Part shown: positions 1 to 10,343 of the stretch, piece by piece
Position numbering within the stretch: the first letter of the stretch is position 1
How the letters are laid out: each line of letters begins with the position of its first letter
Source of the DNA: Lateolabrax maculatus
Lineage: Eukaryota; Chordata; Actinopteri; Acropomatiformes; Lateolabracidae
Length of the DNA: 64,000 nt
Reading direction: 5' to 3'
Assembly (NCBI GenBank): GCA_031216445.1
Contig: CM062214.1
Coordinates: 14,189,001 to 14,253,000, forward strand
Position numbers and translations under genes: made by a program
Notes under the pieces: generated by a model
What the model was told of the DNA's origin: nothing
Seen by the model: the letters and a program-made list of their open reading frames with translations, nothing else
The model's database searches: none

Positions 1-2374
1 ACATTTGAACATGCCAGTTTGTTGTATTTACTTGGATTCTAGTATTGGGGTTTTTTTGTGTTGTTTTTTTGCCTTTGTAGCAATAGTAAGAATGCATGGT
101 GACTGGCATGATTGCACCAAATTAAAGCTAATAAGAATGAACAACTGCACAGTGGAAAATCTTCTCAACGCCAATTCCCAAAATCTCCCACATCGCACTT
201 TATTCTCAAAAGTATTAACATTTCTCTTGTAGATCAGACTCATGCATTATGTGTAAGAGAAGAAGTCAACTATAATGTGAAGATAATCAGACATCGTTTT
301 GTAATGTCACAACCTTGTTTGGCCAGTGGGATGCATAAAAGAGGGCAGAGACAGAAAAGTAGAACTAAAGGAGGATAATGAATCTTAAAGTGTTCATTTG
401 CAGGACCAGGATTGTAATTAGCATTTTGATTGGAGTTTTACCCAGGCAAGTGATTGCTCTTATTAGCGTGTGCTTAAGGATGAAATTAACATCTTTAATT
501 TGGCAGAGTCTACGGTTGAGTGAGCCAGGTGACACTGCTGAGTGAAATCAACTTTCGCTCCCTCCGTTCTGTCTTTCTTCCTTATTGTGAAAGCATGCAC
601 TGTCTGAAGTGAGTGCGTGTCCTGTATTGAAAATAAATGTTTATCTAAGAAAACAATGAGCTTTCAAGGAAAGGGTCATGGTCAGGGATTACACAGCAGG
701 GCGTTTCATGCAGTTCAACAGCAACATGTAACAATAGGGTTAAGACGTCCCAGGGGGTTTTTAACTATTTCCAAGCACATTACTTCAATAGTAATACACT
801 ATCTGGTATTTGCTTGGAATCTATGCCAGTGTTGCTTGAACAGATTGACAAATTTAGGAGAAAAGCACTTTTATCAGCTTCCGAGGAAAAGTCATTAAGA
901 TAGTACCACGAGCCTGTGATTGGCAAGAAGTCCCTGTGGATTTGGCCTATGACTGTTGATGAGGAAGCACAGTAGCCTACAAGTCCCCAGTTTAATAGGG
1001 TGGAACAGATTACTGCGTCCCAGTGGCTTCTCGTTTATCATCACATTGATTTTTGATTTTCTTTTTCTGTTCTCACACACACACATTCTAGCGCGACAGA
1101 TTTATTGCCTTTGCTCGCGCCAGGGGCATTTGATGTTACAACTGTGGATTATGTCACAACTAATCACACCCATGCACAGTCCACTGTGTTAAAATCTGAG
1201 AAGACACATTCAGCTTATCCAGTGAAGCAATAAGAGCCTTTACTTCGATGTGCCTACAGCTTATTTACTTTTTCCTTTCTTTTTCTTTAAGGTACTAAAT
1301 AAAGTTAATCAAAACCATTGCCTACACAAAATTTTGAGATTACATTTAATCATCCGCATAGATGATTCCTTACATAATAGTCAGCTTAAGGTTCAAAGCC
1401 AGACTGTCCCAGCAGCCCAAACCACTGAGAGTAACCACAAATATCCTACTCCTGGACAGATTTAGACATAGTGATATCACGCAACAGGAAGAGGTGATGA
1501 TAAACTTCATTCTTATCTTTGGCCCATATGACAACAGATTAGACAGAGAAAGAAAGAAAAATGACCTCACTACACAAATGTCAATAAAACAATTTACTAT
1601 AAGCCACCAAAACAACCCAAAGCAAACCCATTGTAAAAAAGAGTTTAGTTGATTACCAAATATTGGCTCCCTATTTCACTTTCACTCTAATCCTGTGTCT
1701 TTAGGTTATTTATATCTCTTCTTCTCTTCTTTACAATCTACATAATCTGTTTATGCTCACCCCTTGCTCCTATGGAGCGCTGCGTCTTTTGTATATTATT
1801 ACAAATTCACATATGGTTTGTTGTGTTTGGATGTACAATGATGAATTGATCTCAGAAGAAATCAGACAAATATCACACACAACATGTGAGGCAGAAAACA
1901 CACAGTTTCACAGAACACTTTTGGTTCCAACTAATCTGCCATTTGCAAGCCTTCAGTTTCATGCAACTAGATGCAAAATTATTTACTCCCTTTTCTCCCT
2001 CTAGTGTTTTGTTTCTTTTGAGATCAAACCTGAAGTGCGTGCATCCTGTTGCACAGTAATATTTTGAGGCGAACAGTGTTTTTTTGTTATTCAGGGTATG
2101 TCATCTGGGAATTTGTTCCCAAAAGCATTTTTCTTATTTTCAAAGATGTGAAATAAACTAGGTATGAAATAACGGCGTCACTAAAAAACATTTTTGGCAA
2201 AGCACCCTATACTGTAAGTGAGGAGAGGGGATTTGTAGGGTGTCGATGAACTGATTTTTTGGTGCATTGCTCACTAGTTAAACATTATGCAAGTCTTGCC
2301 CTACGGTGTATTTCTGGTTATTATTTCAATAATACAGACAGCCTGAAATATTACTTCATAAAAAAGGCTCCCCT

Positions 2375-2406
2375 TTTTCACCGACTTTGGTAAAAGTCGG
2401 TGAAAA
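2375..2406. repeat. Perfect 14-bp inverted repeat with 4-base loop
   Basis: The left arm at 2375-2388 (TTTTCACCGACTTT) is matched exactly by its reverse complement at 2393-2406, with loop GGTA. The arms stand out from their AT-rich surroundings by the CACCGAC core. The next flanking base pair is already a mismatch, so the arms end sharply. The function is unknown. The hairpin is too short for a typical animal pre-miRNA. Confidence 0.85.
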
Positions 2407-4277
2407 TACATGCACACTCCTAAATGTGCACAAACATGAACTAATATGATCCTGGGTAACACAATGAGATGATATTATGTTTCTCCCAACAGATTACATC
2501 ATCTCCTTTGTGACCAGTAGAATATCTTGATTCAATTTAAACAGTCTGCTCCTCACAACATGCATTTCTCTGACAGATGGCCAATGGTTATGACCCTTAC
2601 TCAAAACAGGGTTAAGCCTAGGAAGACAACTACCAGATCAGTCTGGTCCTCACCAATTAGGGCCCTCAGAGTAAGAAGAACATGTGAAGAGGAGGCTGTG
2701 AATATAACAAGAGGAGATATCGATTAGATTAGGTGAAAATTACTCACTGAACTTTCCTGATCATATGTCCATTTTGACGAATGTTTTCTGTACAATAGCC
2801 TCTTATTTTTATATCAAACAGAAAACTGCAGTATTCAAAATGTGTGCATAGTGTAATTATGGATCTGTGTGTTTTTCATTTCTGAACACAATGAAAAATG
2901 AGGTTGATTACAATATTCACTGTAAACTATAAAAGATCTTGGCATCAACATCAAACCGATGTTTGACAAAACTCCAGTGCTGATGCTCTCATGTCGGTAA
3001 GACATGTCAGACATTTTGACCATGTTCGACCCACAAATTCAGCAGCAGCAGACAAGCTTTACTCTATTAGCAAACAGAAATCTTCTTAGCACGGCCTGAT
3101 CTGTGGATGTGGCAGCAAGCCTGAATGAGGATGAGTTCAATGCCACTTTAGGTTCTTCAAAGATTTTCTGATGTTTAAATCTTTTTTTCAATAATTAATT
3201 TGAGTATTTTAACACTGATTGTAATGAGTTAATGATGATCATGAGTTATACTTTTTTCATTTTAGTTTCTAGTAAAACAAACAAACACAGACAGCTAGGA
3301 AGCAGCTTAGCAGGAGAGCTGTCTGGGAGCCTCACGGGAGGTGTGTTTGACTGCAAACCAGTTCATTCTTGTCTAATAATTATTCATTTGAGCTTGGCGG
3401 AATTTTTCATTTTCCAGTGGTTTTAAATTACAAAGGAAATACACTATAGGAACGACAAAATGTAGGTCAGTAATTTCAGTGTTTTCAATCAGTATTTTTA
3501 AAAAGAGCCTCTGTTGACATCTGTTGTATATAATAATGATATGTTGGGAGATTTTGAGGATTTTTTTCACCACTTCAGCCCTCTGATTACTTGTCGTTCC
3601 TAAAATACGCTGAACTTGAAAGCTCTAAGGACACTGTGTGTGCATCTGGCTGTTAACATGCTCTTTGCCTTGAGATTTCTTTCCCTCCCCTATTCCCTAC
3701 TTTTTTTAATTTAGTCAAATATACAAAGCTGGTCTTTGCAATCAAGGCATAAGCACTTGTAGGAAGGGGCTTTAGAGACATAATTAAAAAGGCCTGAGTG
3801 AGAGAGGGCAGCTTTGGGTGCAAAGTGACAGAAAGTGTCTGATACAAGGTTGTTTTGAACATCAGAGATTGAAAGAGAGTGATAAAAGGACAGAGAAGGG
3901 AGAAAAGAGGAAAGAGCGAGAAAAAATGTGTCACGCAACTAGACTAGCATGGATTATCAACAGTCGGCCAAAATAAGGCTCAGAGGGCTAGAGGCCATCA
4001 GTGTTTCAGAGTGTCCACACATACCAATAGTGCATTAAAAAAAAAAAAAGAAAGCCAACAAACTATTATTATCTGAACACATCTTTAAAAAGTATAAAAT
4101 ACGAAAAGTGGTGTGGATGATGCAACATATTTTAATGTCAATTTTGAAGGAATACTGGCAGGGTATACCACGATGAGAGATGTGAATTTGGATGATCAGA
4201 CTTTGCAAGACAGTTGTAATTACACAGCACACAACTGCCACCCTGATTAATTCCAACAATAATAAACTGTACAGTAC

Positions 4278-4280
<3 letters not shown>

Positions 4281-4313
<33 letters not shown>
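4281..4313. repeat. (GT)n microsatellite
   Basis: This is a run of about 16 GT units. It creates a spurious minus-strand open frame with a Thr-His repeat. Confidence 0.9.
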
Positions 4314-4316
<3 letters not shown>

Positions 4317-4663
4317 GTACATTTGTAGGAGATGGAAGTGAATGAGGATTTGGAAATAATTATACTGTACCTTATACATTCATGCATATTTCAAACTATA
4401 TAATTTTTCAAGGACTCAGTGGGCATTAGCAGTAATGTAAATAAAACAACGACCACTATCCCGGTAAAATCCCAGAATAACTGGTGATTTCAGACATATT
4501 GGTACATTTTCTAGTTCACACCTGTAGACCCGTTAAAACTGTCCTTAATAACATTTCTATGAGCTCATCAAGTCTCAAAATCAACACAATTTCAAATGTC
4601 TGTTGATTTCTTAAAATCGAGTGTAAATGTTTCGATAAAAGGCATCTGGGTGTAGCTTAATGC

Positions 4664-4870
4664 CAGTGGTGGAAACTAAGTATATTTACTAAGGCTATAT
4701 CACAGGTTTTAGAGTTGCCTACTTGCTCACCACTTTGCATTCTATACCAATTCTACTACTCTACATTTAAGAGGGAAATATTACACTTATTTTTGTATTA
4801 GTTAAGCTACCAGTTTGCTTATTCAGTTACATACAAAACATATCCCCACCAACAATTTAAACATGCTGCA
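4664..4870. mobile_element. Decayed non-autonomous DNA transposon (teleost MITE)
   Basis: The stretch opens with CCAGTGGTGGAAACTAAG and later carries an AGAGGGAAATATTAC-like segment. Both resemble, from memory, a very common teleost MITE built from 'AGTGGTGGAAAGTAACTAAGTA' and 'TACTCCACTACATTT'-type blocks. The copy is heavily mutated and its right end is unclear. The family assignment (hAT-like) is inference. Confidence 0.5.
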
Positions 4871-5277
4871 TTATAGATTAAACCAACAGTAGACTGTGTA
4901 AACATGTCAGATCTGTTTTAAAAGGGTGGATTTTTAAAAAGCTTGAATGCCACCTGCAGGACTGAACCCAGAACGACTCAAAACACACACACACACACAC
5001 ACAAAAATATATAGCAATTGCTTCATTGAAAACAATGCGGTGTTGTTTTCTATGTTCTTGTGGCGCAGTACGCTGCGCGTCCGCTGCGTGGCGCTACAGA
5101 CGCAGTCAGACAGTGTGGTCACATGACCTCCAGGACCCCACACGTTTCTGTTTCCTATTCACTAAATGCTGGTTTCTGCTTAACTGAGCTAAGTGCGGCT
5201 CTTCTTGTACACAGTCTATGGTGCAGATGTACAAATGAAATAAGGTTTTTTTTGTTTGTTTACGACACAGAGGCGCC

Positions 5278-6236
5278 ATGACGGAGAGGCGCCGGGCGCT
5301 GCCGCCGTGGATGGCGGCGGCGGGGGAAAAGAAAGTGAAGGAGAAGGAGCCGCCGAAGATCCGCAGGAGAAAACGGAAAACCGCGAGGTAGCTGAGGCAA
5401 AGAAAAAGCACAAAGCAGAGTCTCTGTCCCGTGCTCTGGGTGACCGGGTGTGTTTTTTTCAGGGCTGCTTTCTACTGCATGGACGAGGCAGAGCTGGTCG
5501 AAGCGGCTGTTTGCTGTCTGAGCGGCGAGGACGCGGCTCCGCCGACTGACCACAAGGTGGCGCCGCTTCCCGCTTGTTTAACGTTTGAAATTGTACCTGG
5601 GGTGGAAAAAAAGTGCTAAAAGTCTAAAAGACCCACTTATTGATGCATATGAATGAAGTCTAAAAAAAAAAGACAACATGCAAGTGTTATTCACAATGTT
5701 GAGATTATGTAAAAAAAAAAAAAAAAAAAAAAAAAAGTAGGCCTATATTTCAAGTATATCCCAAAAATCTGTGGCTCATGTACAAAAGTTTAAATCATAC
5801 CTCACGCCATATTTTGTAGTGGGTGTAAAATGCAGGATGTTCCCTGAAGCGCTGTGTGAATGATTAATGATTGACCCCCCAACAGGATGAAAGAAAGGCA
5901 GCAGACACCACTGTGAAGATGGGGGGGGGCCCTGCCGCTTCAGAGACGATGGCAGAGGCTTTAGAGGAGGAGCCCACAGACTGCGGGGATGCCCAGGAGT
6001 CGACATACGTTTCAGAAACAGACCTGGACATTACGGAGGTGGAAACAGTGCCGTATGCCAAGAGCCCACGGCAGCGGGGATCTGAGGGTCAGAGGTCGGG
6101 AGCAGGCCGGGGTCACGGCGGCCCTGCGAGCGTTGGCCTGGAGGCTGAGAAGAAAGAGGAGCTCTCACAGGAGCCAGCGGATGCAGCGCAGGAGGACGAT
6201 TCTTTGCGGCTCGTGCGAGAAATCTTTTTCACCTGA
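5278..6236 (+). CDS. cyren: CYREN (MRI), Ku-binding regulator of non-homologous end joining
   Basis: Three coding exons, 5278-5387, 5463-5556 and 5886-6236, join in frame to give about 184 residues. The N-terminus reads MTERRRALPPWM, which fits the Ku-binding motif of CYREN/MRI (basic residues, LP, W). The next exon encodes FYCMDEAELVEAAV, matching the conserved YCMNEAEIV block of mammalian CYREN. The middle is acidic and low in complexity. The C-terminus is VREIFFT, the XLF-like Ku-binding motif that ends the family. In mammals the protein binds Ku70/80 in the nucleus and modulates choice and efficiency of end joining by cell-cycle phase. The human protein is about 157 residues, so this copy is slightly longer. 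An AATAAA lies at 6770-6775. A run of nine G at 5921-5929 sits inside exon 3. The TMEM140-like neighbour matches human 7q33 order. Confidence 0.9.
5711..5736. repeat. A26 homopolymer in CYREN intron 2
   Basis: An uninterrupted run of 26 A lies between CYREN coding exons 2 and 3. It could be the tail of a retroposed copy, but I recognise no element body next to it. Confidence 0.85.
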
Positions 6237-7262
6237 CGACCGATGTGTGCACCAAGCCTTGTAAAGTGAAGTGTTTGCACCAAATGGAAGATGTTCTCTC
6301 AGTGGGGAATGCCCCCTTAAGTACACACAGTCCAATCAGCTCCTCCGTAAAGCTACAAATTGGAGAACTGATCCTTGAACTGATTTCACTGGAACTTAAA
6401 ATTTGACACGGCTCAACTGACAGCAGCTGCTACTTTTGTTTACATCCCATTGTTGAGATACAGTTTGATAAAACTGTCTGTGGGCACTGAACCAACATGC
6501 ATTGATGGGGATCCCCCTAACACAGATAACGTGGTGTTTTGTAAAGTTTTAGACGAGATGTTGACGTAAAGTAATGGCGCCGATTCTTTGATGATGAATG
6601 TGGAAATGAGAGCAGCTGTGGTAATGTTACAGTTCATAAACACACCGTTTCAGTGGTTAGAGAGATATGTTTAAACCAGACGACCCAAATTCAAACCCAC
6701 GTACAGTATAGGTCAACAGAGACACAGAGGTTTCCATGAGCAAAAGTGCTGAACGCTATTTTCAACTTTAATAAATGATGAAGTAGCAGTTATCTGGACG
6801 TACTTTGGGAATGCGGTTTTTTCTTCTTCTCTTGAACAAGTGTCGAAACAGCAACTGTCAGCACTAACTAATAGTCTACTGCCTTTTTTACATGTGCATA
6901 TCACAAAAAAGCAGGTTGTGTTTCTATTTTTTTTTGTGAAATTTATTTACACACTTGCCACACACTTTCTCAAACCAGTTTGTCTAGAATCCGAAATCAT
7001 TGTTAAAGCATGTTAAGGCAATTACAGTATGTTCCAGTTGATTTAACAAAAGAAGGGCAAACCGGAATTCATTTTTATCATAAAATCCGTCACAAAACTC
7101 TTGGTTTTCATCAGCATGTGCCCCAAAGCAAAGATTTGACCACAGTGAGGTGAAAACAGAGAACACGGAACCAAAAAAAAATAAAATTCTAATTGTAAAA
7201 AAGTTTTAATTATACCTTCATCAAACACTTTGGCCTCATGATTCAAGGAGGTTCGGACCCAT

Positions 7263-7775
7263 CTATTCCCAGTCAGACGTTAGCCTCCTCCCTAACACCC
7301 TGGTCAGCACGGCTGTGATGACCAGCTCGACCTGCACAGCCGCGCAGTTATAGAAACTTGAAGTCATGTGTTGCCAGCTCACGTACGAATGGTAGAGTAG
7401 CAAAAAACCAACAGTGCCAGTCAGGAGGAGTAGGCTCGATGCAGCCTGGCAGGCCGCGCTGAACCAGAGGGCTGCTCTGTCTTTGGCGTACGCTGCCAAC
7501 AGCATGTCCAGCAGGGCAAAGGCCACAAGCACCACTGGAACATACAGACACAGGGCAACCACTGCTGTGAAGACGCTCGGCCCCGCTCCGCTGACGGGGC
7601 TCGTGTACCACTCCTCGCAGGACCGTTGCCCAGGCTGACTTGTTAGACACAGTCGAAAAGGGCTGACGAGGGTCCTGTCCGAGTGGATGAACACGCCAGC
7701 AAAGAACACCAGGGAGGTTAACATCTGGATGAAGACGAGCAGGAGGGACACCGAGATGCAAAAGAAAACAGCCAT
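7263..7775 (-). CDS. tmem140: Four-pass membrane protein, TMEM140-like
   Basis: This single coding exon encodes 170 residues. Hydrophobic stretches near residues 3-28, 68-95, 101-130 and 145-162 give a tetraspan topology with short tails. The first extracellular loop contains two cysteines (FRLCLTSQPGQRSC), as in claudin-like or TMEM140-like folds. Primary sequence similarity to human TMEM140 is weak by eye, so the name rests mainly on topology, length (human about 185 residues), the intronless reading frame and location beside CYREN, as on human 7q33. TMEM140 has no well-established biochemical role. The start chosen is the first ATG in frame and has GCC just before it. A minus-strand AATAAA is present at 6942-6947. 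The upstream CpG-rich block at 8.2-8.5 kb is the likely promoter. Another tetraspan family remains possible. Confidence 0.55.
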   Translation of the reverse strand: MAVFFCISVSLLLVFIQMLTSLVFFAGVFIHSDRTLVSPFRLCLTSQPGQRSCEEWYTSPVSGAGPSVFTAVVALCLYVPVVLVAFALLDMLLAAYAKDRAALWFSAACQAASSLLLLTGTVGFLLLYHSYVSWQHMTSSFYNCAAVQVELVITAVLTRVLGRRLTSDWE

Positions 7776-7900
7776 GGCTGATGCCGCCTCCGGCCCTATG
7801 ACCCGTAGATTTGAAATGGATGCTGACAGGAATCAGTACAAACACTTAATCACCTGGGGAAATAGGCATAAGAATGGTTAGTGTACGCAGAAAAAGAGCA

Positions 7901-7903
<3 letters not shown>

Positions 7904-7933
<30 letters not shown>
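7904..7933. repeat. (CA)n microsatellite
   Basis: About 15 CA units lie in the 5' flank or first intron of the TMEM140-like gene. Confidence 0.9.
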
Positions 7934-7936
<3 letters not shown>

Positions 7937-8239
7937 CTGCCTGCATGAAATGCAACATTTCTGCATGAACTTACTTCACTGTCGTCTGAGTCATGTGCCA
8001 TCAGCAATACATGTGTCATGGAGTTAATATTCAGCCGAGATCAGGTCAGCTGATAACAGCTGTGATCACATTACACTTCAGGGAAGTGGACTTGTGGTCA
8101 ACAATCAGATCAGATCAGATCACTGGCTTCTTAATGAAAACACAAATATAGAAATAACGTCACAGTTCAGAAAGCTCTGGTAGTGAGCGTTATTTCGGAA
8201 CATGACACGGAGGGACACTGGGTCCGATCAAAATGCGCG

Positions 8240-8790
8240 GTTTAATTTTGCGTTGATCACTCACGTCCGCTGAGTCCCCGGCCCGGTGCGGCACGCGCAG
8301 CGGCGCTCTCTGACGGACGCGCGGGCGCGCGGCGCGGCGCGGCGCGGCGCCGGTGCCGGCGCGCGCTCCGACAGACAGTGTGACGTGCGGACTCCTCCGG
8401 GCTGAGCGTGCGAGATCATCCGCGGCTTCACCCACTCTTACTTCCACGCGAACAGAAAAAAAAAAAAAAAAAAGGATCAAAAGGTTGGTGACGGTTTTCA
8501 GTTTTCAGTTTTTTTATTTGTTTATTTGTTTGTTTGTTTGTTTGTTTTGTTTTGTTTCACCGGAGCCGGTCCTGACTTGTGTCCACTCTGGAGTTTGTTC
8601 TGCACAGGGAGGCGGGGTCGTCTGCAACAGTTTTTCTTTGTTCGTTTTTCGCTCTGACCGGCGATTAACGGCGACCGGCGCATCAGCTGTTGTCGCTGGT
8701 TTAATTCCTATGATCTTATTGTCGTGTCGTTGTTTTGGACAAACGAGACCGTCCGAGCCGCGCGTGGATGCGGGCCCGCACAGCTGGGAC
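8240..8790. promoter_or_regulatory. CpG-rich, probably bidirectional promoter
   Basis: A sharp rise in G+C and CpG, peaking at 8300-8370 with tandem GCGCGG/GGCGC, contrasts with the surrounding AT-rich DNA. The block lies between the minus-strand TMEM140-like gene and the plus-strand acidic protein gene at 9363. It therefore probably drives both, with untranslated first exons. A possible plus-strand splice donor (GGGTAAGG) is at 8841-8848, and an acceptor (CCCCGCACAG) ends just before the 9363 start. A TTTG-rich simple repeat occupies about 8515-8560. Transcription start sites cannot be read from sequence. Confidence 0.6.
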
Positions 8791-9362
8791 GAGGTGTGGT
8801 AGTTTTCACAGAATAATGAGGGAAAATGCAAAAAAAAAAAGGGTAAGGTGATATTGAGTGGCAGAGGTTTTTTTTTTCGGTGCACGTGTGAATCGAGCTG
8901 TGAGGGAGTTGAGACCTGGGAGTTTGGCACGCAGCGCAAAATAGACAAGAAAGAAAGAATCAGTCAAACAAACAAAATGCCTTAAATTATCCTCGGGAAC
9001 TCCACAAACATTCACTATGTGGACAAGCTGAGGTCCCGACAGTACACAGCACATGCTGTACATGCAGCCCGGGAAGAGTACAAGAGAACACAATGTCCCA
9101 TAACCTTCAAGCTGGAGGATTTTTGCTCGGCCAGTTCAGTGAATCCTGACAGATCCTGAGAAAGTCTCTCTCCTAACTTTTTGTTGTGTTTGTAACTTTG
9201 CACAATTGCAAATTCATGCATTTTGTCAGAAAAAGCAATTGCTCCCCATACAATGCCTGCAGCGTGAATCTTGTGTGATACTGAGCTGAGGAACGGTTTG
9301 AATTTACTTTTTCAAACCAAAAATAATGGAATTCTAACTTTGAACCCCCGCACAGGTTCATC

Positions 9363-10343
9363 ATGGGAAACAAGTTCAGCAGAAGGCGAGATGCCCCGGC
9401 CAGCAGCGCCGAGACTGCTGCCACTGAAGAGAAGACCGCTGAGGAGCCGGCGGCTCCGCCAGCAGAGGACCCTGGGGCCACGCCGAGCCAGGAGGCCGCC
9501 GAGACAGAGAATCTAGAGGTGGTGATGGGGGAGCCGGTGACACTGGTGGCGTGTTTGCCCTCCGAAGAATGCGTATCGGAGTGCAAAGCGGCGGAGGCCC
9601 CCGCCGCCCCAGCTCCACCAGGTGATGCTGCGCCAGAGCCCGTGACGAAGGAAACCCCGGCTCCGGTCCGGTCTGAGCCTCTGGTCTCAGTCAGTGAGCC
9701 AGCACCCCCAGAACCGAAGCCCGTTGCTGAAGCTCAGCTTGCCCCAGAGCCTGTCCCCGAACCAGAGCCTGTCCCCGAACCAGAGCCTGTCCCCGAACCA
9801 GAGCCTGTCCCCGAACCAGAGACCACCTCAAATCCAGAGGCAGAAGTCGAGGCAGTCCCCGAGCCCACCCCAGAGTCAGTACCAGCCCTAGCTGAAGCTC
9901 TAGAGCAGCAGGAAGACACGCTTGCCCAAGAGTCTCTCCCCGAGCCCGAGCTTTCTTCACCCCCTTTGATCGGCCTGGAAGTCGCCGATGCAACCCCCCA
10001 GCCGATCAACACTCCTCCCCCCCCCGCGGCCGACCCAGGCGAGCCCTCAGACATGCCGGTGGCTGAAGAATGCCAGGGCAGCGCCGGGGTTCCCGCGATT
10101 TCCACATCGGAGCCGGAAAAGCCCGAGGCAACGTCAGAATCTCCGGAGAAGCCGCTGGAGGTGGAGGCCGCCGAGAGTTTGGTGCAGCTCGTGAGCGACG
10201 TCAACGAGGAAAGTCTTAGTGGACTCCTAAAGGACTTAGAGCTGAAAGGAAATGACCTTGTCGCTGACCTCATTCCCACTGATGTCAAGGTCCCCGATGA
10301 CACTCCCATCACTGACACGTGCACTTCCACTCCGCTGATGTGA
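9363..10343 (+). CDS. Acidic Pro/Glu/Ala-rich protein, predicted N-myristoylated (BASP1-like in composition)
   Basis: An uninterrupted frame encodes 326 residues. It begins MGNKFSRRR: Gly2, Ser6 and the Arg cluster form a classic N-myristoylation plus basic membrane-anchor signal, as in BASP1 and MARCKS. The body is disordered in composition, dominated by Glu, Pro and Ala. It includes four perfect tandem copies of an 18-base unit (9744-9815) encoding EPVPEP. The C-terminal 60 residues differ, with a Leu/Asp/Glu pattern (VQLVSDVNEESLSGLLKDLE) that could form an amphipathic helix. The start context (ATCATGG) is favourable, and an acceptor CAG lies 8 bases upstream, so at least one untranslated exon is likely. 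AATAAA occurs at 10457-10462. I do not recognise an orthologue. By composition it could be a BASP1-type growth-cone or membrane-cortex protein, but that is inference. Confidence 0.75.
   Translation: MGNKFSRRRDAPASSAETAATEEKTAEEPAAPPAEDPGATPSQEAAETENLEVVMGEPVTLVACLPSEECVSECKAAEAPAAPAPPGDAAPEPVTKETPAPVRSEPLVSVSEPAPPEPKPVAEAQLAPEPVPEPEPVPEPEPVPEPEPVPEPETTSNPEAEVEAVPEPTPESVPALAEALEQQEDTLAQESLPEPELSSPPLIGLEVADATPQPINTPPPPAADPGEPSDMPVAEECQGSAGVPAISTSEPEKPEATSESPEKPLEVEAAESLVQLVSDVNEESLSGLLKDLELKGNDLVADLIPTDVKVPDDTPITDTCTSTPLM
9744..9815 (+). repeat. Coding minisatellite, 4 x 18 bp
   Basis: Four identical 18-base copies (CCAGAGCCTGTCCCCGAA) sit in frame in the acidic protein gene and encode EPVPEP each time. 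The lack of any synonymous difference between copies points to recent expansion or homogenisation. Copy-number variation between individuals is likely. Confidence 0.95.

Larger units (their letters stand above)
1..4640. other. Gene-poor intergenic stretch
   Basis: I see no supportable gene on either strand. The open frames are short, lack recognisable domains and have no matching splice partners. The stretch is AT-rich and holds a 32-base perfect-arm hairpin (2375-2406) and a (GT)n tract at 4281-4313. Distal regulatory elements cannot be excluded without cross-species alignment. Confidence 0.6.

Noticed and set aside
4035..4379. 114-residue minus-strand frame with a Thr-His repeat
   Set aside because: It is produced by the (GT)n microsatellite; there is no homology-like sequence outside the repeat.
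8353..8802. 149-residue plus-strand frame in the CpG block
   Set aside because: It crosses a poly-A tract and a TTTG repeat, which explains the Lys and Phe/Leu/Cys runs; more likely promoter and untranslated exon.
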